Of a stretch of DNA of 64,000 nucleotides, positions 37,530-47,256 are shown piece by piece. Origin of the DNA: Spongilla lacustris. Its lineage: Eukaryota; Porifera; Demospongiae; Spongillida; Spongillidae. The DNA lies in the NCBI GenBank assembly GCA_949361645.1, contig OX442416.1, positions 16,744,993 through 16,808,992 on the forward strand, in the 5' to 3' direction. The translations under genes and the position numbers were made by a program. A model generated the notes under the pieces. The model saw only the letters and a list, made by a program, of their open reading frames with translations. It was not told where the DNA came from and searched no databases. Numbering within the stretch: the stretch's first letter is position 1; every line of letters starts with the position of its first letter.

Positions 37530-37585
37530 CAAGTCCATTAGGGTTGCTCTGCCAATAAAACTATATAATCTATAATATACAATTT

Positions 37586-37762
37586 ATGCTTATTTATGCT
37601 GGTTCAATGAGTGCCGTATATTCGCATAATGAATTGAAAAAAGTTCATATACCTAAATTAGAACAACAGCCAGCTCCAGAAATATCTCCACCTCTGTCTG
37701 CTTCGCAGCCTCCGCCACTTTTAGAACCTGCAGTTGAACCTGTTCAACCCCTAGTAAGTTAA
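37586..37762 (+). CDS. Short proline-rich protein
   Basis: A 58-codon ORF from ATG 37586 (or the second ATG eight codons on) to TAA 37760-37762. The C-terminal half is Pro-rich (QQPAPEISPPLSASQPPPLLEPA). It fills the gap between the membrane-protein gene and the minor capsid gene, and its codon use is like its neighbours. A PPxY-type budding motif is absent. Unknown function. Confidence 0.5.
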   Translation: MLIYAGSMSAVYSHNELKKVHIPKLEQQPAPEISPPLSASQPPPLLEPAVEPVQPLVS

Positions 37763-37765
37763 AAA

Positions 37766-38521
37766 TTACTTTTCTATTGCAAACACTGCCGTCCAATCTA
37801 GTTGTTGCTCTAAGGGCTGTCCGTTGGGGCGTGTAAGATTCCAGGAAATTTGGGTTGGGCAGCGATTAAATCTCATGTATTGTGGTGTTATGTCCGATTG
37901 TGTCAAAGATAGCTGGCCGCCAAAGTCAACTCGCCTCGGTACCACAAAACTACATTGTGTCACTCCCGTATTCGATGGGATTTTAACGTATTGAGTTGTT
38001 GCATTATCGGCATATATTTGCACTTGAAAATAATTATCGTATAAATTTGGATATTTGGTAGCCATCTGAGAAGTGGCTAAAAAGGTATTACCTTCGAAGC
38101 CATATTGATTTTTTATGCTATTTGAGCTAAATAATAATTTAAATGGCTTAGTGCCAGAAAGGGTATGCAAATTTGTTGCGTCGTTATAAGTTGATGTAAA
38201 AGTTATTGCTGCCAAACCGACGTCTGCCGCTGTCAATGCTGTTGCTACCGCATTACCTAAATCGTTTGTGCTGCCGACTCCATATGCCCCAGTAGGTAAA
38301 ACAATTGTTATAATATTTGCGCCATCATCGCATTGAATAGTATTACCTTTTGATGGAGAAATATTGGGAGCTGCAAATACCATATTAAACATGGTAAGTT
38401 TCATGTAGAATGGTTCGGTTGTTGGGATTAAATTAAAAGTAGAATAAACAGAACCTGTATTGGGGGTACCACTTTGTTTGCCGGAAGTATCGAGTACAAA
38501 TACATATTTTTCTAGGCTCAT
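37766..38521 (-). CDS. Predicted minor capsid (penton) protein, single jelly roll
   Basis: 251 residues from ATG at 38521. It is beta-rich with short Gly/Thr/Asn turns and no hydrophobic helix. Its N-terminus (MSLEKYVFVLDTS) and size (about 250) fit penton proteins of Polintons, virophages and Polinton-like viruses, and its place back-to-back with the large capsid gene (46 bp between start codons) is the usual pairing. Assignment rests on size, composition and neighbourhood; a structure prediction would decide. Confidence 0.65.
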   Translation of the reverse strand: MSLEKYVFVLDTSGKQSGTPNTGSVYSTFNLIPTTEPFYMKLTMFNMVFAAPNISPSKGNTIQCDDGANIITIVLPTGAYGVGSTNDLGNAVATALTAADVGLAAITFTSTYNDATNLHTLSGTKPFKLLFSSNSIKNQYGFEGNTFLATSQMATKYPNLYDNYFQVQIYADNATTQYVKIPSNTGVTQCSFVVPRRVDFGGQLSLTQSDITPQYMRFNRCPTQISWNLTRPNGQPLEQQLDWTAVFAIEK

Positions 38522-38567
38522 TTTTCTATTAAAGTATTAATAATACGGGAGTATTAACATTTCTAAT

Positions 38568-40226
38568 ATGGCAGCATCAAGAGTTCATCTTGTCGATCAT
38601 TATAATAAAGTTACTGGTCTACTGGATCCCTTTATTAGTGGACCCGTAGCACAGCTTACGGACCAATGGGCTGGTTTTAAGGCAGGTAGAAATCAGAAAA
38701 AGTATACTCCTATCACCATGCAAACCACGTGCCCAACGTTTCTAACCCAGCAGAGTACCATTAATTTTGTTATTCCTGGAGATTCTGGTCAAATATCAAG
38801 AGTCTGGGTGAATTTTAATATACAAATAAGTAATGCTCCGGTTAGACTCCTTCCAGCATTTATGTGGTTTTATAAGATTCAAGCCTTTCAAGATTCTACC
38901 AATGCCAGAGGTCAGGAAACTAATTGGGCCAACCTATTGATGTCTTATGACAACTTGCTACCGGAACAATTCAGGGTCATGGCACAGTCTATGTTGGTCG
39001 ACCCCGATGACGCATGGACCACAACTTTTACTCCCGTTGGAAATTATCAAATTTATATTCCACTTTATGATAATTGCCTCTTTACAAACGCTTTGCTCAA
39101 GGCATATCCTAAAAATATGAATATGAATATTATTTCACCATTTAATGGCTGCATCGAGCAGGGTCTGGCCGTAAATGTTTCTCTGATTTCAGCTCAACTT
39201 ATTCTCGAGGAATCTCTGGTTCCGCAGGTTAAGGCATATAATCTGCTTAATAGTTATAGAATACCAAATGAGAGAGTATTTCTTGATTGGCAGATACTTA
39301 CCCCTCAAATAATTACAAATGCACAAATTGGTGTCCCAATTAATATTACTCTCACTGGTGTAGAGGGAGTTTCACCATTCTTAGTTTATGGCTTGCAGTT
39401 GGTATCTGATTTGACTCCAGCATATGGAGCCTGCAAAAGATTTGCTAAATTGGCTTCTTCAGTTAGTCAGGCAAGAGTTGCTCTTTGCGATCCTTCAGGC
39501 ACCCCATATACAGCTCAGAGTATTGATCCTTATCTACAGATTCAGTTTGCTGCGGAGAGTTCTTATAATAAACTATTGAGCGGGGCATGGCAGGGACTAT
39601 ATTTCATGGATTTCACAAAAAATAGGATAGCATCAATGAATGGTATATTGGGAGCCGGATGGAGAAAGGCTATTAATAATGAAATTTTGCAAATTATTCC
39701 TGGGCCATATATCGCAGAAGTGCCAAGAGTTGTAACAATTACATCAGTTGATGCCACAGGTGCCTCAGTTGCAGCTGTTGGAGGCTCATTTCAAATTCAT
39801 TATTGCGATGGTCTCAGTTATACTTATACTAGTGGACAAATTAATTGGAACGATTCTCAGGCAACAGTTCAAAACATTGTAGATAATATGGATGTTTATG
39901 GTAGCGCCTCAATAACAGTAGGTAGCACAAATGTCAATTCTTTGTCAGGACTTACAATTACTATGACTAGATTAAATGATTATGATACAATTGTTCAGGG
40001 TGCCAGATGGGGAGTGCTAACTAATTCTCTACGATCTGCAACAGGAGCATTGTTTCCAAAAATTTCTGACGTTGGTGGCACAGTTAGTGCAGGACTGATA
40101 CCAAATATTCAGTACCAGGCATACATCCTGTTCCCAAAGTTTGCAAATCTTATAATTTTCCCAGATAGAACTACCAAAGTTAAATATGTTGATGCCCCAC
40201 CTGCACTTCAAGGTGACATGCTATAG
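38568..40226 (+). CDS. Predicted double-jelly-roll major capsid protein
   Basis: 552 residues from ATG at 38568. Beta-rich throughout, it begins (after about 50 residues) with a strand pattern typical of virophage/Polinton major capsid proteins (STINFVIPGDSGQISRVWVNF). It has two halves of about 230-250 residues and an Asn/Gln/Thr-rich surface. Length is in the usual range (450-650). It would trimerise into the icosahedral shell, with the 251-residue protein at vertices. The gene ends in a G/C-rich foldback (about 40226-40248, ggggggattttcccccc) that could end the transcript. Confidence 0.75.
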   Translation: MAASRVHLVDHYNKVTGLLDPFISGPVAQLTDQWAGFKAGRNQKKYTPITMQTTCPTFLTQQSTINFVIPGDSGQISRVWVNFNIQISNAPVRLLPAFMWFYKIQAFQDSTNARGQETNWANLLMSYDNLLPEQFRVMAQSMLVDPDDAWTTTFTPVGNYQIYIPLYDNCLFTNALLKAYPKNMNMNIISPFNGCIEQGLAVNVSLISAQLILEESLVPQVKAYNLLNSYRIPNERVFLDWQILTPQIITNAQIGVPINITLTGVEGVSPFLVYGLQLVSDLTPAYGACKRFAKLASSVSQARVALCDPSGTPYTAQSIDPYLQIQFAAESSYNKLLSGAWQGLYFMDFTKNRIASMNGILGAGWRKAINNEILQIIPGPYIAEVPRVVTITSVDATGASVAAVGGSFQIHYCDGLSYTYTSGQINWNDSQATVQNIVDNMDVYGSASITVGSTNVNSLSGLTITMTRLNDYDTIVQGARWGVLTNSLRSATGALFPKISDVGGTVSAGLIPNIQYQAYILFPKFANLIIFPDRTTKVKYVDAPPALQGDML

Positions 40227-40415
40227 GGGGGATTTTCCCCCCTAGGACCCCCTTGTTAAGCTAGATGTATTGTAAGCAGGGCATGGGGCTGCAAGCCCCA
40301 TAAAAAATAGCATTAAAAAATTATATAGATATAGGATAAATTTTTTTACCTTTTATTTTAGCTCAACCGGGGTTTGGGAGAGGGAATGCTTTAGCATTCA
40401 GAGGAAGTGCCAAAT

Positions 40416-40865
40416 TTATTTAGTGAATGCTTTCCAACCTCCACTTGTACCAAGATCAAATTTTTCTAATAAATATTTAGAATCTTTTATATTCTCTTTA
40501 GAAAGTACTGGTAATATAAGTCCTTTGATTGCATCTCTTCTTGTATTAGCTGGAATAATTATACCATATACTTTGCAAAGTTCTATTATTTCTGATATGT
40601 TGCCATGTTTAATTAGGTTTAAAAACGTGCCTAGATTATCTGGGTTGTTTAACTGAGGGCAATACATTAATTTAATGTCTTTGCTTTCAACTAATGGTAA
40701 TAATTTTTTTGCCACATTTTTAGCTGAACTAACAGTTTCTGATAATATTGTATCAGCAGCTGTAAATTTTTGTTTTTCTTCTGTTTCATGACCTATTTGA
40801 GCTTCTTCATGTTTAATATCTTCCTCAACTAATTCTTTTTGTCTCTCAATTTGTTTAGATGTTAA
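40416..40865 (-). pseudogene. 3' part of a split gene (continues from 41714-43091)
   Basis: The open frame on the minus strand runs about 150 codons but has no ATG; the GTG at 40715 is not a credible start. It encodes a charged helical stretch (RQKELVEEDIKHEEA...) and a helical C-terminus ending GGWKAFTK. Disregarding the 848-bp TTAA-flanked insert, its frame is continuous with the ORF at 41714-43091, so both are parts of one gene of about 600 codons. Function unknown. Confidence 0.7.
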
Positions 40866-41713
40866 CGGTTTCCCCGCGAACGTCGCTTATAAGCGACACA
40901 ATTATTACGTACGGTCACCGCGGACGTCGCTTATAAGCGACAAAATAACATGTTGATAGTTACACAAGTGTAACTTTTCGCCCATCGTACACATAAAGAC
41001 CAAACCTTAGACATAGCTAGTAGACAGGCATGCGAACAAGAATCAACATAGTTTGAGCAACGTTACGTTCACAAATATACATTTCTATAACGCCCATACG
41101 GTAGAATATTTGGGTGTGTCCGAGCATCATGTGAGGACAGCTGGTACTGTCGTATCGAGTGGTATATTGGTGTCTTGAAACGTTATAAAGATGACTCAGG
41201 GTCAAGAAAACATGTTCTGAGTTAGTAGTGTTCAGCTTAACTAAAGAAAGAAAACGGCAGGGGTTCAAAGTACGCTCCATCATAATTAATGTTGGGACAA
41301 TTCAATGTACGGCGCTCGTACGTACGCTAGCACTGTTAAGCTTGTTTTCACGCACAAATCGTATATAGAATACATGCCTTCATCCTTAAATACTTGCCTA
41401 ACAGTCCAGCGACGATAGAAGTTAGATTTCAAGTTCATAGCGTCTATGGCAACGGCAGCGTCTCTGTAGGTAACCGACTCATTTGCTCACGGTAGGTTAC
41501 GGATACCTTACCAGTGTGCTACAAACAATCAGTTCATACCAGCGTGTAGAGAAATCACTTCTCTAACTGAATTTCAAAAGTTGCACAAAGAAGACTCGTT
41601 CGGTTCAAAAGTTATTTGGTGCTAATGACACAGTATCTAAAAATAGCAAATATCAATAATTAAATTCCGCGGTTACGTAGCTATAATTGATAATTAAATT
41701 AGCTGGTAAACCG
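40866..41713. mobile_element. TTAA-flanked non-autonomous DNA transposon inside a viral gene
   Basis: 848 bp flanked by TTAA on both sides (40862-40865 and 41714-41717). The ends match 12 of 15 bp as inverted repeats (CGGTTTCCCCGCGAA versus CGGTTTACCAGCTAA). Base composition is more balanced than the AT-rich viral genes. No transposase. TTAA targeting is typical of piggyBac; the ends do not show the classical CCY start, so the family is open. Confidence 0.8.
40882..40941. repeat. Two identical 16-bp palindromes plus a third palindrome
   Basis: GTCGCTTATAAGCGAC is present at 40882-40897 and 40926-40941, in similar context (cgcg(a/g)ac before it), 44 bp apart. A third palindrome, AGTTACACAAGTGTAACT, follows at 40958-40975. 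All lie near the left end of the TTAA element and may be protein-binding sites. Confidence 0.85.
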
Positions 41714-43091
41714 TTAATTCATTTTCAATCAAACTATAATCATATGATTCTGCATTAAACTTAATAATTTGGTCCTTAATTTTCTGGGGATCTTGGTCAT
41801 GAAAATATCTTACTTGCACATTAAATAGTTGCTTAAGATTATTAAAATCTGCATACCTATAACCTATACTTGAAACAAGTCTGATGTATGCTCTAACTAC
41901 GTGTGATTTAAATTCATCTATATCACTATGATCTTCAAAGTTGAAATTTTTAGGAAAATATTTTTGAAAATTTGGATCTTTTACTAGCTCATAAATTTCA
42001 TGTTCTGTTTTTACATACTTAATACTTAAGGCGTTTTTCATAAATTCTTTAATATTATATGGAGGAGATAGGGCTGTTCCGATTTCACCTGTTGCTATTT
42101 CACTATATGCAGAAAGTTTTTCTTCAGAGTCAGGATTATATCGTACTAAAACATCTTTTTTAGAATCATCATATGTGGGAGGAGAATCTGGCGGTCTGAT
42201 ATATTCAGTTGTATCCAAAGGATCAGGCCAATCTTTTTTAGAAATAACTTCTTCTGTTGTTAAAATTTCAGATTCTGATTGTGGAGCTAATGGTATTGGA
42301 GGGGATTTAGGCCCCTCCCCAATTGCAGGTAATTCTCCTATAGGTGTTTGATCAAATGCTAATGCAGCTGCCATGTCATCAGCTGTTGGTAATTTTTCAG
42401 TTTTTGCAACAGATCTTAGTGGTGATGAAATTTCTCCTGCATCTACTGTTAAACTTACATCAATTTTTGATAAGGTCCTGGATTCAGAAATAGCTGGGGA
42501 AGAGCCAGGTCCAGATCCAGTTCCTCTGGAACTCCCTCCAGGGCCTCCGGGGCCAGGGGGGCCAGAGGGAGGGGATCCAGTTCCTCTGGAACTCCATCCT
42601 GTAACTATTCGTGCTATTACGCTAGAAGTTTGCTGAAATAATGATACAAATAATGGAACTGATGGTGGTAATGTTCCTACGTATCGTTTCCATCTTTCTT
42701 CAGAATTTAATGGTAAATAATAATATTCGCTGTAGGAATGATTACCAGTTGTTAGACTCGAAATGGGGCCGTTAGGGTGAATGTACCAATCCGGAACAAA
42801 TCGTCGCTTAGTTTCAGCAAAAGATGCATTTGTGCCAAATTCAGAAAATTCTTTAATAATTAGTCTACCCCGATCTGTTTCTGCTATAAGTCTTAACTTT
42901 TGCTCAATAGTTAAATTATGTTTAAATTTTCTTTCGTAATATAACTTAACCTCTGGAGATACTATATTTATATAATATATATCGATGAATTCGTCCAATA
43001 GCCCATATAGCGGAATCAGCACACCGTGATATGTAATGGTGTGGTCTTCAATAAAAAATTTCTCAGTGAATATTACTCTCACTTTACTCAT
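41714..43091 (-). pseudogene. 5' part of a split structural-type gene, unknown
   Basis: ATG at 43091 (MSKVRVIFTEKF). The N-terminal ~150 residues are globular. A Gly/Pro/Ser-rich, collagen-like linker follows (residues ~170-205), then a low-complexity acidic region and a helical C-terminus. The frame leaves viral sequence at the TTAA insert and stops inside it at 41694. No Walker A motif, protease triad or polymerase motif is visible. Its position in the minus-strand block with the fibre suggests a particle-associated protein, by context only. Confidence 0.65.
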
Positions 43092-43106
43092 TTTTTATAT
43101 TATTAT

Positions 43107-43774
43107 TTATGTTCTTCTAGTTCGAAGACTCAGAGTAGCTGCGGCGGCCATATTATCTTTTAAGCTAGCTGATTTTGCTGTAACATCATCATCGATAAGA
43201 TATCCACCAGTAGCTTTGGGATTTGCTAAAATAGCTCCTACTCCATCTTCTTTTAGATAGTATGAATTTACATATATAGGATTTGTTCCACCATTTGTAA
43301 TAAAGATATCAGATGAGTCACGATAGCTCATCATTGCAAGTCTACCACTTTTTGTTCTAGACATAGAATATAGCATATCATCGACAATCAATTCGGATTT
43401 TGATAATTGGTTGGCTGATTTTATCTGAGATACTACTTCCCTTTCATAAAATCCAGTAGTTTCTTTATAATCACCATATCCTGTTTTATCAGTAAATTCT
43501 GTATTTACTGGCACATTACCCGTCCATGTTATACATAGCAAAGCTGCCAATTCATCTGTAATATATAATGCTTGTCTTACACCAAAATATTCTACTAAAT
43601 TACCATTAGCATTCCAAATTTTTTCTCTAAAAATGCCAGTAGCTGCCTGGGGAGCTGCTAGGGCTAAACTACTAGGGCTTAAAAGTCCACAGTTTTTGAT
43701 GTAAGTTCATTAACTTCTGGAGCCTTCGATCCAACGTCGTTACGTTTCGGCATTCTTCGTAATATTCGAAACAT
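43107..43774 (-). CDS. Unknown protein with an internal -1 frame change
   Basis: ATG at 43774 opens a 31-codon ORF (MFRILRRMPKRN...) ending at TAA 43679-43681. A second frame, shifted by -1, is open from 43706 to the stop at 43107 and has no ATG near its start (the codon at 43550 is TTG). The two overlap by 28 nt. The second frame encodes about 195 residues of mixed alpha/beta sequence ending in an Ala-rich, basic tail (AAAATLSLRTRRT). I see no canonical slippery heptamer, so mutation, sequencing error or non-standard frameshifting all remain possible. 15 bp from the next gene. Confidence 0.55.
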
Positions 43775-43896
43775 AGCTATACGTTTAATATAGTAAAATA
43801 CAGCCAATAATTATTGTTGATAGATCAGATTTTTAAATTTTTTGAATAAAATCCCAAGAAATTTATTAAGGTTTTGGTGTGATGGCCTATAGGCCA

Positions 43897-46800
43897 TCAG
43901 GGGAGCTTAGCTCCCCCATCACCGCTGCCAGGAGCTGCCCCGCCTCCTGTAATATCGCTGCTGCCTGATGCCCCTCCAGCTCCAGAAGCTCCACCAACAA
44001 CAATTGTATTTGTATTAAAACCTCCAGAATATGTTAATAGAGAATAAGTTATAGTTTGAGCAAAACGAACTGATAGTGCTCCTGTGGCTACTATTTTTAA
44101 TTCGAATGAGCCGCCTGGTTGAATTGTTAATTGATGTGTAGTAAAATTAGCTATAACCGCATTAGATGGTCTAAATTGTGATGGTATAGTTGTTGAATAA
44201 TTTTGACTGAAATTAATTGCAGAGGGAATAGAAGCCATAACGTTCTCTCCAAATATACTTACCATCTTACCTATTCTTATAAAGCAATATCCACATGAAA
44301 AAGTTGCCGAATTTATATACCAATTTCCAGTCATTTGGTATTCTTCATACCAATTAAGATTACTGCCTCCGTTTGGTAATTGAATACCATTACCTCCAAA
44401 AGATGTTATATTTCCAGGAGTTATAAATATATTATTAGCATTATTTGTTGATAAAGTAATAGTTCCAGTTAAAGGTGTCATAACTATATTATTATTTACT
44501 CCGTTAGAAAAACTTGAACATGCTATACTATTACTAAAAGTTGCTGGTGAGCTTACATAAACTATACTTGTACCTGCATTAAGCGACAAGCGAGAGTTAT
44601 TAGAATTTAAAGCTAATACTCCTGAAGCGGTTATATTTGTTGCATTTGTACTTATGGTGCCACCTGGTGCATTTATAGCCAAATTTGTTGCAGCCGGTGA
44701 AGTTATTGTATTTGCTGTTAAAGGAGAATTACATTTTATAGTTCCATTACCAGTAGCAGTTAAAGCGATATTTCCATTTATGCCACTGGATGCCAATGTT
44801 AAGTCTGCTGAATTATATGGAATTATTGTATTTACTAATAATGGACTTAGCATACTAACAACTCCAGAACTGCTAGCTGATATATTAACGCTACTATTTC
44901 CAGTAAAAGCTTGTAAATTTAAGGTGCCATTTGATGCCAAAGATAATCCTCCTGAAGCGATTATATTAGTTGCATTTGTATTTATTGTACAACCTGGTGA
45001 ATTTATGGTCAAATTTGTAGCATCTGTGGATCTAATTGTTTTTACAGTAAGAATATTTGCAAGTACTGGAGAACTCATAATGATTTGAGGGTTTGCAACT
45101 GCATCAGTACAAGTCATCGTACAGGTATTAAGATTTATATTTAGCCCAGCAAAATCATAAGGTACCATGCTACCTACTGTTAATACACCACTAATAGAGG
45201 TAGTGCCATTAACAGTAATAGTTTTCGAAACAATATTATCAGCTGATAATGTTTTTCCTGTTAAAACTTTAACCTGTCCCGTGCCTGCTGGAGATATAAC
45301 AACATTTTGATTAGTGCCACCTGCCGTTCGATATAAGTCAGTATTTGTATCGTTTTGGCTAATAGCATTACAAAATAATGTTTTATTTCCTATAACTCTA
45401 ACATTTCCAGTGGGATTTAGTTGGAGGTCTGTAGTGCTACCAACGTATGGTGTAGTTATTTTACTCCATACTATTAAATCACCCCCAGAAAGACTCATAC
45501 CCGCTGTGCAAGCTAGTGTTCCATTTACTTGAAGTTGAGGGTTTATAATTATTTGTGGATTTGCAATGGAATCAGCACATGTCATCGTGCAAGTATCTAA
45601 ATTTATTTGCAATCCAGCTGCATCATATGGCAATAGCTTACTTGATGTAATGTTACCATTATTTGTTATAGATTTTGAAATTATATTATCAACTGTTAAT
45701 GTCAAACTTGCATCAAAAGTTGTATTAGTTTTTACTGCTATTGCTGTAGCCCCATTACTTTTTATAGTATCTGTAGCTAATGTTTTTCCACTTGTGATTT
45801 GGACCTGCCCTGTACCGTTTGGAGATAATGAAAGATTTCCATTTGTAGTGGTAGTTATTATGGATGCAACTGCAGTAGAATTTAAATTTATAGTACCAGT
45901 TCCATTAGCTGACAAAGCTAAACTTCCATTTACTGCTTCATTTAATATGCTACTAGTTAATACTGTACCATTAACGTAAAGCTTTCCAGTATTTGGCGCC
46001 ATAACAATATCAAAACCTGATGAGCTACCTATAACGCTAGTGATAAATGCTTTGTTGCTTATTATTTGTCCAGTACCGCTAGCATTTAAGAAAATACTCC
46101 CAGATGCACCTGCAGCCGATATTGATAAATTACTACTTCCAACATTTGGGTTTATTTGATCTACATTTAAACTTCCATTAACATAAACTTTTCCAGTGCC
46201 ATTAGGACTTATAGTTATATTTCCATTTGCTGTTGTAGAACTTATAATGTCTGCAGTAAACGTTTTTCCTGCTGCAACCTGAATTTGTCCTGTGCCATTA
46301 GGTATTAAAGCAATATTGCCATTTGTAGTACTATTAGATAATTCATCGCCTATAAACTTTGTAGCTGTTACTGATCTGGCTACTGTTAAATAAGCTTGAA
46401 TTATACACGTTAAATTTGTGGGCCAAAGTGTCATAGTTCCACCTGAATTTATTCCCAATGCTCCAGTGGCAGATAAATTAACCGTATTTAAAAATATAGT
46501 ACCACCTGGTGCATTTATATTTAAATTTGTACTAGCTGGGGAGGTAAATGTATTTGCAGTTATAGTACTTCCAACTGCAGGTGAATTTAAATTTATAATA
46601 CCTGTGCCCGATGCAGCAAGATTTATATTTTTATTACTACCTACTGCTGTTATAGCAAGATTACTAGTATTAGTATTTTGACTAATTGTGTCACAAAATA
46701 AAGTTTTACCAGTAAAAATTCTAACATCTCCGGATGGTTTTAAAGTCAAATCAATAGGAACTATTATTGTTGGAGTTGTAATTGTACTATTAAGAATAAA

Positions 46801-47256
46801 ATCTCCAGAAATTGCCAACCCAGCCGAACCAGTAATGTATCCATAGCAATTTAATCTGGGATATATATTAATTCTAGGATCTTGAACACTATCAGCACAA
46901 GTCATCGTGCAAGTATCCAAATTTATTGTTAAGCCAGCCAAGTCATATGGTTTAAGATTATAGGCTATCACGTCTCCATTATTTGTTACACTTTTTGCAA
47001 CTAAGTTATCAACTGTTAATGTAAGGCCTGTATCAAAAGTCATACCACTTTTAATTGCAATTGCTGATGAAGTGTTTGCACCAATTATGTCAGTTCTTAA
47101 TATTTTTTTATCTGTGCCAGTAGTGGGACCTATAACCAATCCATCTGGAGTACCAGGACTATATTTCAATGTTACACCAGGCGCAACTGCTCCGAATCCA
47201 AAACCTAGAGTGTTGTGAGCAATTAGTGCCGGTATAGTATCCAATGCATTATTCAG
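43897..47256 (-). CDS. Long repetitive fibre-like protein, entered by -1 frameshift
   Basis: About 1,120 codons of Asn/Gly/Thr/Ser-rich beta repeats (NITISPNGTGKVYVNG, NLSISAAG...) like phage and giant-virus fibres. The motif PYDxAGLxINLxTCTMTC recurs near residues 99, 538 and 698 (counting from 47244), marking internal duplications of up to ~120 residues. The C-terminus is Gly/Ala/Ser-rich. The frame has no usable ATG: the codon at 47244 is TTG and the first Met is about residue 68. It is open back into the end of the 124-codon ORF. A surface attachment role is inference from composition. Confidence 0.78.
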   Translation of the reverse strand: MNNALDTIPALIAHNTLGFGFGAVAPGVTLKYSPGTPDGLVIGPTTGTDKKILRTDIIGANTSSAIAIKSGMTFDTGLTLTVDNLVAKSVTNNGDVIAYNLKPYDLAGLTINLDTCTMTCADSVQDPRINIYPRLNCYGYITGSAGLAISGDFILNSTITTPTIIVPIDLTLKPSGDVRIFTGKTLFCDTISQNTNTSNLAITAVGSNKNINLAASGTGIINLNSPAVGSTITANTFTSPASTNLNINAPGGTIFLNTVNLSATGALGINSGGTMTLWPTNLTCIIQAYLTVARSVTATKFIGDELSNSTTNGNIALIPNGTGQIQVAAGKTFTADIISSTTANGNITISPNGTGKVYVNGSLNVDQINPNVGSSNLSISAAGASGSIFLNASGTGQIISNKAFITSVIGSSSGFDIVMAPNTGKLYVNGTVLTSSILNEAVNGSLALSANGTGTINLNSTAVASIITTTTNGNLSLSPNGTGQVQITSGKTLATDTIKSNGATAIAVKTNTTFDASLTLTVDNIISKSITNNGNITSSKLLPYDAAGLQINLDTCTMTCADSIANPQIIINPQLQVNGTLACTAGMSLSGGDLIVWSKITTPYVGSTTDLQLNPTGNVRVIGNKTLFCNAISQNDTNTDLYRTAGGTNQNVVISPAGTGQVKVLTGKTLSADNIVSKTITVNGTTSISGVLTVGSMVPYDFAGLNINLNTCTMTCTDAVANPQIIMSSPVLANILTVKTIRSTDATNLTINSPGCTINTNATNIIASGGLSLASNGTLNLQAFTGNSSVNISASSSGVVSMLSPLLVNTIIPYNSADLTLASSGINGNIALTATGNGTIKCNSPLTANTITSPAATNLAINAPGGTISTNATNITASGVLALNSNNSRLSLNAGTSIVYVSSPATFSNSIACSSFSNGVNNNIVMTPLTGTITLSTNNANNIFITPGNITSFGGNGIQLPNGGSNLNWYEEYQMTGNWYINSATFSCGYCFIRIGKMVSIFGENVMASIPSAINFSQNYSTTIPSQFRPSNAVIANFTTHQLTIQPGGSFELKIVATGALSVRFAQTITYSLLTYSGGFNTNTIVVGGASGAGGASGSSDITGGGAAPGSGDGGAKLP

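Noticed and set aside
40866..41713. Replication origin or control region of the viral element
   Set aside because: First considered because of the palindromes, but TTAA flanks, inverted ends and matching frames on both sides fit a transposon better.
44654..46681. Several plus-strand ORFs of 70-144 codons
   Set aside because: Antisense shadows of the repetitive fibre gene, hydrophobic because of the complementary codon pattern.
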